NCBI GenBank assembly: GCA_003116995.1 | Contig: BDSL01000054.1 | Coordinates: forward strand, 186,001 to 250,000 | DNA length: 64,000 nt | Origin: Yamagishiella unicocca | Lineage: Eukaryota > Chlorophyta > Chlorophyceae > Chlamydomonadales > Volvocaceae | Direction of reading: 5' to 3' | Shown: positions 12,410 to 24,225 of the stretch, in pieces | Layout of the letters: each line of letters starts with the position of its first letter | Numbering within the stretch: position 1 is the stretch's first letter | The notes under the pieces: model-generated | Seen by the model: only the letters and a program-made list of their open reading frames with translations | Database searches by the model: none | Told to the model about the DNA's origin: nothing | Made by a program: the position numbers and the translations under genes

Positions 12410-15400
12410 ATGCGTCGTATGGCCGGCGCAACGGCTCAGCCGGCTTTGGCCCCAGCTCTGCCTCTCACGGCACTCAGATATACAGTATATTCCGCCGCTC
12501 TGACACGGCGTCGTATATGCGCTCGAGGCGCAAACAGCGCCTCAGCCTTTGGACCAGCGCCGAGCGCATCTGCTGCCGCGCCCTGCATCGCGCGCTGCCG
12601 TGCGGCGCGCCTGCGCTGTGACTCAGCTGCTATCTCAATATCACTGCAGCAAGGAGCGACGACCGCGTCGGTCAGCGATGGCAGCACAGCAACCGCGAGT
12701 AACAGCAGCACCGCTGGAGGGTCGCACATTAACACGTCCCCGGCCGCTGTTGCGGCCCAGTTCCCTGCCGTTCCCGTACTGCCAACCCCTCCGGGCAGCG
12801 GCAACCTGCGAGACGTTGTGCCGTACCTGTAAGTCCGCAGCCGTACGGCCATCCTTGTACGGCAACCCTGCTGGGCGGGAAGCGCGCGGGACACTCATTA
12901 ACTGCGGGTTGCAGCAACGCTGCGGACCGGCAATTCCTTAAAGCTTGTTCACGTGTTGCGACGTTGGCAACAAATGGCCGGCCGCGCTCCCGACCTCCCA
13001 TGCGCGGAGCAGGGCGTCTGCGGCCAGGCCGCCACAATGACGTGCTTTTGCGGCCGCCTCTGGGCGCATTCCAACCCTCCGCTGCCCCTCCCCCCCTCGC
13101 TGTTTTTCTGTACACCCCCCCCGTCTGTTCTAAACGGTTTTTTCCTGGCATCCACGGGTCTTCCTCGACCTCCCCCGCCTGCATCTCCCCCGCCGCTGCA
13201 GGCTGAGCCTAGCGCTCCAGGAGCGGCACCTGGCCTGGAGAATGGCGGCGGCCATGTCGTGTATGGTCGTGGCCAAGCTGGCCGGTAGGTAGGGGCGAGG
13301 GGGCCTGTGCGATAATTTACCCCCTGGGGTGCGTGTTGTTATTTGGGGTGGGATGCGGGACGGGTGCGGGACAGACTTTATTTATACGTTTTGGTTAGAG
13401 CGCAAACCGGCGAACTGGGCAAAGAGATAAGGGGGCCAAGGGGGCGGAGAAAAGGAGCTTGGCGTGTGTTTGGGGGCTCGGGGGGGGGGTCGGGCGAGAA
13501 GGCCCGATTACACGACATGGGAAGTGGGCTCGGGGGGGTGGGGTCTGGGCAGGAAATCTTTGTGGAGGAAGCGGCGTGTAGATGGGTACACAGCGTGTGG
13601 TGGGATGGATGCTTCCGGTGGCCGCTGCAGTCCGGGACGGGGCGGGGTTTCGTCTGTGCTCGCCGCCTCTGTGGACGAGGAAGCAGCAGACGGAAAAGGA
13701 GCTTGGCGTGTGTTTGGGGGCTCGGGGGGGGGGTCGGGCGAGAAGGCCCGATTACACGACATGGGAAGTGGGCTCGGGGGGGTGGGGTCTGGGCAGGAAA
13801 TCTTTGTGGAGGAAGCGGCGTGTAGATGGGTACACAGCGTGTGGTGGGATGGATGCTTCCGGTGGCCGCTGCAGTCCGGGACGGGGCGGGGTTTCGTCTG
13901 TGCTCGCCGCCTCTGTGGACGAGGAAGCAGCAGACGGGTGCAGTGGTGCAGTGCGGGAGAGGCCTGGGGTGCAGTCGTGGAATTCGTTTTGTGCAACTGG
14001 AGGCAGCGGCGGTGATGGTGCCCCCACCCCTCGTGCCCCCACCCCCCCACCAGGCATCTCCCTGCCCCTGGTCTTCAAGGGCGCAGTGGACGCTCTGTCG
14101 GTGGGTCGCTTCGTGCAGCCGAGCAGCGCACGGGGGTTGGGTGACCATGTCCCTGTACGGCACTGCGGCTCCGTACACCTGCATCCTGACTATGTCCCTG
14201 TACGGCACTGCAGCTCCGTGCACCTTGGCTCCTCCTCCCCCTCCCTCCCTCCCTCCCCCTCCGGCCTGCCTCATCGTCCGGCCCCCTGCCCCGCCCCTCT
14301 CCGCCTGCGAACCTCCCTGCATCACGCTGTTCGCGTCAAGTGCTCTGTGTGTGTGGGGGGGGGGTTCGAGGGAGACCCGTGGATGCCCGAAAAAAACCGT
14401 TTAAAACATAAGTTTTGAGATGCATGCTGGAGAACTGGGTTGGGGATACTAAAGCCGAAGGTCGTAATATGACCTTTGGCGGCTAAGCTAAAGCGGCTAC
14501 GGCGAGACGACAGGAAGCGAGGACTCCGCGCGACGCACGGAAACTTTTCGCAGAACCGGTGGGGGGGGGGGCGGGTCCCTCCGCACGCAGCTGCTGCTCC
14601 CCTAGCTGCCAGGAACCCCTCGGCTGTCTGTCCCAACCCGGCTGGCCGCCCGGCCGCCCGCCACCTGACCCCACCGTCTGCCGTCCTTCCATCCTGTCGT
14701 ACAGATGACCACCACGACGGCTGTCATAATCCAGGCGGCTCTGGCAGCCGTGCTGTCGTACGGCGCGCTGGACTGCGTCCGGGTGCTGGCGAAGGAGGCA
14801 CAGGTGAGGGGGTCGGGAGGTGTGTGTGTGTGTGTTTGGTGTGGGGGGGGGAGGGGAGGGGAAGGGGGAGTCCTGGAGTGGTATGGAGTCTGGAGGGGTG
14901 TTGAGTATTTGAGGTTGAAGGTACGCTGCTGCAGCTAGGAGTTACATCTTGGAAGTTGATGCGGTGAGGAGCAGTGAGGCACTTGGATCTTTGGGCCATC
15001 CCCCATCCGACCACGGTGCTCGTCCAGGCCGCGAGGTTACGTTCGGATGTCGTGTCAATGTACGTCGACCCACGGGTCCATCCCATCTACCTGCACCGTC
15101 AGCCCGCCGCCAGCGAGCCATCAGCCATCGCCCACGCCGTCTTCCCCAGGCCTTTCAGCTCCCCCCCTCCGCCCCCCACCCTCCCCCCCCCGCTCCCGCT
15201 GCTGCAGTCCCCCATCTTTGCCCCCGTCAGCCAGGCGGTGACCCGCCGGGTCGCCTACCACACCTTCTCCCACGTGCTGGGTCTGGACACTCGCTTCCAC
15301 CTGGATCGCCGTACGGGCCGGGTGTCGCGGATCCTGGAACGAGGTGAGGCCGCGGGTCTGCGGATCAGGAGGGGTCGGGCGGCGGTGTGTGTTTGTTTTT

Positions 15401-18400
15401 TTGGGGGGGGAAGTGGCATTTGCCGGAAGGTTAACTTGTTGGTGGGTCTTGGCCCCTAGGCTCCAGGGAGGCGATGACGACGATAACCAGCCTGCCCCTG
15501 ACTGTCCCACCCCTGACGACCCCGAAGTTCGACCTACGACCTTCGTCTTTCGTATCCTCAACCCAGTTCTCCAGCATGCACCTCAAAACGTCTGCCCTAA
15601 ACGGTTTTTCCTCGCATCCACGGGTCTTCCTCTCAACCTCCCTCCCCCTATCCCGCCGCCCCTCCTCCGCCCGCCCAATGCGCTGCCTCGTCTCTGCTCT
15701 TCGTTTCCTATGCGTTGTACCCGGGCTCTCCCCCCCCCCTCCTCCTCGGTTCTCCCTCGAAACCCTCCTCCTCGGGTCTCCCTCGAAACCCTCCTCCCCG
15801 GTTGCCAGGCACCCGATCCATCGCGGTGCTCTACCGCGCCCTAATCTTCACCTTCCTGCCCACCGGCCTGGAGCTGGTGGCGGTGGCGGTGCTGCTGGCG
15901 GGGCGCTTCGGGGCGCTGCTGGCGGGCATACTGGGGGTCACCTTCCTGGCGTACGTCACGTGGACGGTGCTCATGACGCAGCTGGCTACGGACGTGCGCA
16001 AGGTGTGTATGTGTGTATGTGGGTGGGGGTGGGGGTGGGGGTGGGGGTGGGGGTGGGGGAGAGGGGGGGAAACAGGTGTGTGGGGGGGGGGGGCGGGGGC
16101 GCAAGGCGGGGGCGGCGCGGGTGGCTGGGGGGAGAGAGGAAACTCGTGGTCGAGACACAAAAGAGACCATACTGGTACATGTGGGTTCGGGGAGGAGGAG
16201 GGGTCGTTTGGGGTTGGAATGTCGTACCAGGGGGCTCAAGGGAGGTGCCGTACGTCGTCAAGGATGTGATGGAGAAGCCTGAAGTGATGGCGGCGGTCGA
16301 CCTCTGGGTGGGGGGGCTGTCTTGGGGGGAGGCCCTGCTGGCGCATAAGGCCCGCCCCGCTCCCCGCTCCCCGATCCTCCAAGCCCTCCCCCTCCTCTCC
16401 CCCCGCGCGCAGGAGGTGAACAACCTGGACAACCTGGCCAGCAGCAAGGCGGTTGACGCGCTGCTCAACTACGAAACCGTTACGCTGTTCAACAACCAGC
16501 GGCTGGAGGTGCGGAACTCGGGGTGGTGGGGGTTACAATAAAAGAGGTGTGGGGGGGTGATAACAGAAGGGTGATAAGAGAATCCGCGAATTTACGGCCG
16601 GAGGTGGGGGGGGGGGGCCTGGACGACGGCTGATGGGTTCGATACGCTCCTCCCTGCAGGGCCGCTAAGCTTGACCGACCCACACTCCAATGCACCGGCC
16701 TCTCCACCCCCACCCCCACCCCCACCAACCTAAAACCCTAATTCCCCCCACCCCGAGCAGGTGGGTTTGTACGACAACCTGCTCCGCGAGTTCCGGTCCG
16801 CTGCGCTTCGCGCGGAGATGCTTTCCGCCGGCCTGAACGCCGGGCAGGGGCTTATCCTCGCTGGCGGCATGGCCGCCATCCTGGCCGCCATCATCTCCCA
16901 GGGCACCGCCAGCGGGGGGGATCTGGTGATGGCCAGCGGCCTCATCGTGCAGCTGTGGGCGCCGCTGCAGTTCCTGGGCTGGTTCTACCGGTGGGTGCGA
17001 GGGGGCGGACCCGTGGGTCGGCACGAAAAAGTATAACCGATTTAGGAGACGTTTGGTGCGCGCTCGTTTGGGATTGCATGCTGAGGAACCTGGTTCTATT
17101 GGGTTGGGGTTTGGGTGGGGGTTTGGGTGGGGTGAGGTGAAGCGGGCTGGTCGTTGTGCTGTGGATGGGTTGGATTGGGGAGCGGCGGATGCTGGCGTGT
17201 ACTGTACTGGTGGTGCGAGGTGGGCGGTGGGGGTGGGGGGTAGGGGTGGAGACGGTGTGTGTGGGCAGCAGCAGCGGGGCTAATCCCTAGGACCCTCGGT
17301 CTGTAGGTGACGCCAGCTCACTCGCGTCGTCCGCCTTGGCTTACCTCCATCTGCACCTGCCTCTCCCTTGCCGCTAACCTCCTCCCCCATCAAGTACGAA
17401 CGCCACAAACGGTTGTTCACTCCTACGCGGGTTTTCCTCGCCCCTCCCCCAAGTACCTTCCCCCTCCCTGGATTCGCGGATTCTCTTTAACCCCCCCTCC
17501 CTTTGCCAATCACTGGTTAAGCCCCGCCCCGCCCCACCGCCCCACCTCACCACCCCTTGCTTCCTCCTGCCTGCCCAGCGAGCTGCGTGCCGCCCTGGTG
17601 GACATGGAGGAGTTCTTCCAGATCCTTCGGACCACCTCCAACATCCAGGAGGGAGCCACGGACCTGCCGCCAACAACCCTCTCCACAACCACGCTCGAGC
17701 GGCCCTCACGGCAGCGGGAGGCGGCAGGAAGCAGCAGCAGCAGCAGCAGCAGCAGTAGCAGCACCGACAGAAGCAGCAATGGCAGCAGCAGCAGCAGCAG
17801 CAGCGTGAGGCGGGCAGCAGGGGCCGACGCGTGGGAGGGCAGGCAGGAGGTGGTCGCATCCAGCAGCGGCGCGCGACCCGTGGGTCAGCGACAGGCCGGC
17901 GGGTGCCGGCACGAGGGGCTGTCGGTGGAGCTGGTGGACGTGTCGTTCGGCTACTCGCCGGAGCGGCAGGTGGGCAGTGCGGGGAGGGAGGGACTGTTGC
18001 AACGAAAACACGTGTACGAAACGAAGGCCGTGTATACCGGACGTTTTGGAGGCGCATGCTGGAGAACTTGGTTGAGGAAACAAGAACGTCGGAGAGGTCG
18101 TATGGAGGGGGCGGGGAGCGGGGGGGGTGGAGCGGACAACTAGGTGTCCGACGACACTGCACCCATGTCGTGTAATCGGGTTTTCATGCTAACTCCCGCA
18201 CACACTCCCCTGCCCATGTCATGAACCGGGTTTCTCACCACCCCCCGCGCCAGCTGTGCCGTCCTTTTCGCGCCAACGGGTTTCCTCCCCCCCCCCCCGC
18301 AGATCCTGAAGGGGGTGTCGCTGCGGGTCGCACCGGGGGAGTCCGTGGCGGTAGTGGGCAGCAGCGGCAGCGGCAAGTCGACCATCCTGAAGCTCGTCAC

Positions 18401-21400
18401 CCGGCTGTACGACGTGTGGCCTGAAGGCGGGCCGCCCAACGGCGCCGCCAGCCACGCTGAGGCGCCCAGCGCAGCCTCAACCAGCGACGGTAACGGTAAC
18501 GGTAATGGCAACGGTAACGGCAACGGGCTGAGCCACCACCAACACAGCTCGGCGCGGGCCGGCAGCAGTAGCAGTAGCAGTAGCAGCAGCAACGGCGTGG
18601 GCTGCAGCAGCAGCGGCGGTGCTGAGAGGTCCAGCGGTGTGTACATCAACGGTGTGGATGTACGGCAGTTGCGGCTTTCGGAGCTGCGTTCGGCCATTGC
18701 GGTGGTTCCGCAGGTGCGTCGGCTCCCCTGGAGTGGGGGCCGGACGGGGGAGGCGTGGGGTGGCCGTACCGCCGTGTATGCGGTGCGCCGGGGGCGGTGG
18801 CGCGTCTTCTCCAGCCTCACTTTCGTTCCGCCTTATACGAGCTGGTGGAAGCACGCGGGGTAGGCTGCTGCTCTGGCTGCCGGTGGCAACCACACCTTGG
18901 CGGCTCCAAACACCCGCCACGCGCCACCAACCCACTTTTTAGCCCCCTCCCCCCCACCACCACCGATCCCCTCCGATACTGGTGACGCCTCGTCTTGTTC
19001 TGTTGTCGGTCCACGGGTTTCGTCTCTAAAACCCCTTTCCCCGCCTCGGCGCTTTGCCCCCCCCCCTTGGGTCGCCTCCCTGTTTAGGACACTGCGCTCA
19101 ACTACGAGTCCATCCTGGAGAACATCCGCTACGGCCGCCCCGACGCCAGCGACGAGGAGGTGGTGGCGGCGGCACGCATGGCGCGGCTGGACGAGACAGT
19201 CATGGCGCTGCCGGAGAAGTACGACACGATGGTGGGTGGCGGCTCCAGGGGGGGCGCTCGAAGGAGGGGGAGTCGGGGTTTTTGGGCCGGTTGGGTTTGC
19301 GGGGCACTACGCCGGCGGCGATTGTGCGATGCGCCGCCCCCCACCTCCCATGTGCCGCCTAGCTGGCAGGGGGGGACTTGCGGCGGGGGAGGGACTTGCG
19401 GCAGGGGGGGACTTGCGGCGGGGGGGAGGGACTTGCGGCAGGGGGGGGGCTTGCGGCAGGGGGGGCCTTGCGGCGGGGGGGGGGGGGCGACTTGCGGCGG
19501 GGGGGGGGTTGCGGCGGGGGGGGGGGGCTTGCGGCGGGGGGGGGGGGGTTCGAGGGAAACCCGTGGATGTCCGAAAACAATCGTTTAAAACAGAAGTTTT
19601 GAGATGCATGCGGGAGAACTGGGTTGGGGATACGAAAGCCGAAGGTCGTAATATGACCTTTGGCGGCTAAGCTATATCGGCTACGGCGAGACGAAAGGAA
19701 GCGAGGACCCCGCGCGACGCACGTAAACTTTTCGCAGAACCGGTTTTGGGCGCTAGCAGGAGAACTGTGGGAGTTGGTGCGCTATGGGAGAGCGGACATC
19801 GCGGTCCGGTCCCAGTCCCAGTCCTAGTCGGAGTCGGGGGGGGGGGCTTGCGGCAGGGGGGGCCTTGCGGCGGGGGGGTCGCATCGTCGGTTCCCGACTC
19901 CAATTCATTGGATTGCACTCCCTCGACCTGCCCTCCTTCTCGTCTCCTCCCCCCCTTCCCCCCCGCCTCCTCCCCCCCTTCCCCCCCCCCTCCTCCCCTG
20001 CGCCGCCCTGCAGGTGGGGGAGCGCGGACTGAAGCTCAGTGGCGGCGAGAAGCAGCGGGTGGCCATCGCCCGGGCCTTCCTGCGCTCCCCCCGCCTGCTC
20101 ATATGCGGTGAGAGCACCACCACCGCGCCACCACCGGCACGGCACCACCACCACCACATGCCCGACTGCCACCGCGTTTGTATGCACAGTTCCCCACCTT
20201 GAGTGTGACCCACGGCCCCTGCCAGCCATTAACGGACACGGGCACCGCCCCCCCACCGCGCCAGCACGATGCATGAGGACGAGGCCAATGAGCTGACCGG
20301 GAAGGGTCGAGGGGGGGCCGCAACGCAACGCAACGAGCAGGGGGCGGGGGTGAGGGGGCGCGAGAGGACTCGGTTACACGACGTAGGAAACGGAGGACAG
20401 AATCGAACCGGGGGGGGGGGCCGGCGCCCACACCTCATAAGCACGGTTTCATAAGCACGGTCTGCTGGGTTAGTAGTAGAGCAGCCCGGCTGCTCGCACT
20501 AACCGCCCCTCCCAACCCGCTCGTCCAGGCGTGCTTGCCAGTACAGCGCATCGATCCCGCTGACGCCCCCTATTCCTCCCCCGCCCCCCGCCCCCCCCCC
20601 CGCAATCTCTCCCCCCCCCCGCCCCGGGGTTCGAGCCCAGATGAGGCCACCAGCGCTCTGGACAGCGCCACCGAGGTGGCCATCATGGAGAGCCTCAAGG
20701 AGCTGGCGCTGGGTGGGTCGCGAGGAGCGGCAGCGGGGACTAGGAGAGGACGTACCCTAGGGGAAGAGAGGGGGAACGATTGACAGCCACTGGGTGGGGT
20801 GGGTGGGTTTTAGTGCTTTATTCGGCGGGACAAGGCGTGTTACGTTACGTCGCTTTGTGGGATGGAGGTTGCATGGAGTGGTTGGCGGCTGCAGGCTCGG
20901 AGGGGGGGGGTTCCGGGAAGAGAAGTGGGGGGGCAGGGAGGTGGGAGGCTCGGCGGGCTCCAGCACCAGTGAGCCGCGCAGCGGGAATCGGGGGCCTGGC
21001 GGACACGATGTGTTTTTACCCTTTCTTACCACCACCCACCCCGCCTCCTGACGGGCCCCACCCCCGGGCTCCCTCGACCCACCTCCTTTCTCCCTTCTCC
21101 CCCCTTGATTTGTCGGCCGTGAATTCGCGAGTATATTTGTACCCCCCCCCCTCTCCCCATGCCTCCCCATCTCCCCCCCCCAGGCCGGTCCGCGCTGTTC
21201 GTGGCCCACCGGCTGAGCACCGTGCGCAACTGCGACCGCATCGTGGTGCTGCGGAACGGGGTGGTGGTGGAGGAGGGCAGCCACGACCAGCTCATGACCA
21301 GGAGGTGGGGGCGGGAGGGAGGCCGGGGGGGAGGGGGGGGCAGAAAGAAGGGGGGGCGGGGGAGGGTGCAAAAAGGAAGGGGGGGCGAGGGGGGGTGCAA

Positions 21401-21927
21401 AAAGGGGGGGGGCCTGGAGAGGGTGCAAAAAGGAACTGGGGGAGGCGGGGGAGGGTGCGAAAAGAACGGAGGGGCGGGGGTGTTGCGAAACGGAGGGGGG
21501 GGGCAGGGAGTTCATCAGCGCACGATCGTAGCTACCGAGCGAGAGGGGCAGGCAGGAACCCGGCAGGCAAAACCGCGGGGCTCCAGGGAACGCGCAGGCA
21601 TGGTTTTCGTGTGTTTTCTTGCCCACCGGCGCCTTCTGACTCCACCCGCGGCTGTTCCGCACACCCAGAGGTGGCTGCCACGTGCCAGCCGTGTAACGCC
21701 TCCTCCGACCCCCACCCACCGCGCCGCCCGCTTCGGTCCGGTCCGCTCCAGGGGGGAGTACGCGGCTATGTGGGAGCTGCAAGCCAACCAGCAGGCCGAC
21801 GATATGGAGGACGACGGAGTGACGGACAGCGATGTGGAGTGCCCCGACGTGGGCGATGAGGCCATGCTGGCGCCCACAGACAGCATCGACGACCCGGCCG
21901 GCGGCGTCGTTAGGGCCGGTTTGGGCA

Positions 21928-21964
<37 letters not shown>

Positions 21965-22079
21965 CTACAGCCGCCGCGCGGCGGCGGTGGTGCTGGCGGC
22001 TACTGCGGTGTCGACGAGCGCGTCTGCGGCGTCGTCTGTTGCCAGGGTGGCGAGGAAGGATGTGACTCATGACACGTAG
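12410..22079 (+). CDS. ATM1/ABCB7-type mitochondrial ABC half-transporter, complete
   Basis: Fifteen exons, all phases consistent: 12410-12828, 13202-13284, 14054-14100, 14705-14803, 15208-15343, 15809-16002, 16413-16508, 16761-16990, 17579-17969, 18303-18713, 19088-19231, 20014-20107, 20641-20712, 21184-21304, 21752-22079. Product 954 aa, against roughly 700-750 in animals and yeast. The N-terminus (about 140 aa, Arg/Ala/Ser-rich) looks like an organelle transit sequence. The membrane domain (about 145-440) has family motifs such as [14 protein letters not shown] and [12 protein letters not shown]. The ATPase domain has Walker [10 protein letters not shown] (about 584-592), Q-loop VVPQ, signature LSGGEKQ (about 758), Walker B and D-loop [12 protein letters not shown], and H-loop VAHRLST. 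Known family members export glutathione-linked sulfur species from mitochondria for cytosolic Fe-S assembly; algal relatives affect cadmium tolerance. Odd points: about 70 aa of Asn-Gly, Ser and Gly repeats between Walker A and the Q-loop, a Ser-rich linker before the ATPase, and a Gly/Ala/Ser-rich tail. Subtype (ATM1 rather than HMT1/ABCB6) is probable, not certain. Confidence 0.93.
13120..13175 (-). repeat. dispersed intronic repeat, tail fragment before an acceptor
   Basis: CTGTTCTAAACGG ... CATCCACGGGTCTTCCTCGA lies in the first intron of the ABC transporter and merges into the pyrimidine tract of the acceptor at 13201. Confidence 0.75.
13450..13937. repeat. perfect 244-bp tandem duplication in an intron
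   Basis: Unit 1 at 13450-13693 and unit 2 at 13694-13937 read identically by eye. They sit in intron 2 (13285-14053) of the ABC transporter. Each unit includes a CGATTACACGACATGGG motif also found in other introns. Confidence 0.9.
14363..14560 (+). repeat. dispersed intronic repeat, long copy
   Basis: Plus-orientation copy with the GACCCGTGGATGCCCGAAAA start, the CATGCTGGAGAACTGGGTTG core, CGTAATATGACCTTTGGCGG and CGCAGAACCGGT. It is truncated before the last third of the full copy. Lies in intron 3 of the ABC transporter. Confidence 0.9.
15545..15645 (-). repeat. dispersed intronic repeat, short copy
   Basis: Contains CCCAGTTCTCCAGCATGCAC, CTAAACGGTTTTTCC and CATCCACGGGTCTTCCTC. Lies in intron 5 of the ABC transporter. 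Confidence 0.85.
18000..18095 (+). repeat. dispersed intronic repeat, diverged copy near a donor
   Basis: Starts about 30 nt after the donor of the exon ending at 17969: AACGAAAACACGTGTACGAA, then GCGCATGCTGGAGAACTTGG. A variant core shared with 29120-29215. Confidence 0.7.
19376..19548 (+). repeat. G-rich 14-15 bp tandem array
   Basis: About eleven imperfect units of CTTGCGGC or CTTGCGGCAG followed by runs of 6-12 G, in intron 11 of the ABC transporter. The same unit recurs at 19837-19880. The G-runs are long and regularly spaced on the transcribed-sense strand. Confidence 0.85.
19549..19836 (+). repeat. dispersed intronic repeat, full-length copy
   Basis: Reference copy of the family in the window, about 290 bp: start TTCGAGGGAAACCCGTGGAT, then the CATGCGGGAGAACTGGG core, GGTCGTAATATGACCTTTGG, GGACCCCGCGCGACGCACG, AGAACCGGTTTTGGGCGCTA and the CAGTCCTAGTCGGAGTCGG end. 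Lies in intron 11 of the ABC transporter, directly after the G-rich array. Confidence 0.9.
21300..21510 (+). repeat. G-rich minisatellite (AGGGGGTGCAAAAAGG-type)
   Basis: Imperfect units of G-runs and GGTGCAAAAAGGA begin at the donor of the exon ending at 21304 and fill much of the last intron of the ABC transporter. Confidence 0.8.
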
Positions 22080-22869
22080 TGAGCGATGGAAAGGGGGGGC
22101 TTGCGAGGAAGACCCGTGGGCGGGGGGGCTGAAAGCGCTTGGCGCGCCGGTGGGAGGGGTTTGAGAGGAAACTCGTCTCCATGTGTATGCGGAGGGGGGG
22201 GGCCGGGGGGCAAGAAGGCCCTGTTGTGTGTGGGGTTGCAAGGAAACCCCGTGTACGAAGGAAACCCGGGGGCAGGGGGGAGGGGGGTGTCAGAGAGGAA
22301 ACGCGTGGTCCGTGATTGGAAAACCTCGCCGGGGGCGATGCGAACGGACGAAGAGTTTGTCTGACGAGGGCTTCTTTTGAGTTGTTTGGTCGTGGCCGCG
22401 AAGCGCGATCTGCACGGCCTGCGTGATTTGATTTGGTCTCTTCTTTACGCCGTTCTGCAAGGCTGGGGGTGTGTTGGTGACGATCCTGGTCTGTTGACAG
22501 CCAGCGTGCTGCCGCTCCCGCCCCCAGTCGCCGCTACCTTTAGTTAATCAGGCGGGGAACACTGTTTTAACGCGCTCCCTCCCCTTTCGGGCGTGTGGCG
22601 CGTGTGACCCGTCGGGGCGACAGTTGGACGAATCACACAATGTTGTACGGCTACCGTTACTGTTGACCGGTTCCGGGTAGCAGAGCTGGCGCGCACGGCC
22701 GCTCCGCCGGCAGCGGCTGTGGGGCGCATTGGCGGGCGGCGGAGTTGGGGGGAAATCTCGGGGGGAGGGGGCGCCGAAGAGGCAGGATAGCGAGACAGAG
22801 CTCGACATTCGCCTGGAGGATTGCTGTTCATGCGCCAGAATACGGCGCCTCGATTGCGGTGGCTCGAGC

Positions 22870-22980
22870 CACGTCCACCGGTTTGATACCCTTATTGCAA
22901 TTGTCGTGCCAACCCGTTTGATGCCCTTGTCGCAATCGTCCTGCCAACCGATTTGGCGCCCTTGTCGCAATCGTCGCCTA
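22870..22980. repeat. three 36-bp tandem units
   Basis: Three diverged units built on CGTTTGATGCCCTTGTCGCA and ATCGTCCTGCCAAC. Confidence 0.75.
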
Positions 22981-24094
22981 ACCCGGCAAGAGGAGGGCCG
23001 AGCGAGTCTGTGGGGTACATGAGAGTGCACGTACGGTACGGCGGCCCGAAGTTGCTCTCGAAAGGCTGGCAATCCGAGGGAACTTGTCATGGCCTTGTGC
23101 GTTCAGTTGGGAGGCGGCGGTATCGGTGTGGTACCGGGTTCTGTGGGGAAGCGGGCTGTTGGGGGCCGTGACGAGAGGAAAGGAAAAAATTGGCAATTTT
23201 GGCGTGATGGAGGAGGTTTGTGAGCAGGCGAGTGATGACGCGTTTACACGGGTTGTGACCACACCCTGGTTGGTTGGCCGTTGCTACGGCCGTTGCTACG
23301 GCCGTTGCTTACGTGTGCTGCAATGTGTGGGTTTCGTGGGCTGCGTCCGCTGTGCGCTGGGCTGCGCGCACGTGTTGACGTCCGTTTTGGGATCCTCATC
23401 GAGGTGTGCCCGGCAAAGGGTCGTGAAGATGGAAACCTTGTGTGTTACCTTAGCGTCCTTCCTCCCACATTACAGAGGGAACGTCCTTACACCGACACCC
23501 CCGCGACACCACTGGCACCGGGGTGCTGTCGAGACGAGCTGGCTGCTCCACCCCTGTACCATTACCGGCTGGCCGAAGGCACACGCCGAACTGTAACACT
23601 ACCTTACCCCGCCCGACCACCACCTTCATCGCCCTTAGTTTGCCGGGCGTGGATTCGCGGATTGTCCCTTAGTTTGCCGGGCGTGGATTCGCGGATTGTC
23701 CATTTATCCTCTACCCCGCCCGAGCAGAGCGCCTGAAGACCACGTGGCCTCAGAGAGGCTCCGAAACCACTTGTCAGCGCACCACCCCGTCGTTCAACGC
23801 TGAGCCCACCACTTGCGCTCTGCAGACACACACAACAGCAGCCCCGTCGCCACTCCACCGCACCATCAGCGCCGGGAGGCCTCTGGATCTGCCCCCCCAA
23901 CACCACCATTATGCTTTTGTCGTGTAAGCGGTCTGTATGCCACGCACCCAACACCACCACCGGGTTTTCTCGCCAACCCCTCGCCTTCACCACCAACATT
24001 CATCAAGGGGGCCAGGATGGCTGCGATTGACTGCGCAGGCTGCGGCATCGCCATCGAGGGCGCGCGGGAGGGCCTGCCAATGCCGCGGACGTCG

Positions 24095-24225
24095 CACTTT
24101 GCCAAGCAATCTGGGACCGCACCCTAGACGCCCCACACTGCGCAACCGCAAGCAATCTGGGACCGAACCCTAGACGTCCCACACTGCACAAACGCAAGCA
24201 ATCTAGGACCGCACCCTAGACGTCG
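24095..24225. repeat. three about 46-bp tandem units
   Basis: Three units of CAAGCAATCTGGGACCGCAC plus CCTAGACGTCCCACACTGC with few differences. Confidence 0.85.

Noticed and set aside
23084..23596. 170-codon plus-strand frame with Cys-Tyr-Gly-Arg repeats
   Set aside because: It has no recognisable domain, includes a short tandem repeat (CGTTGCTACGGC) and lacks supporting splice or context evidence.
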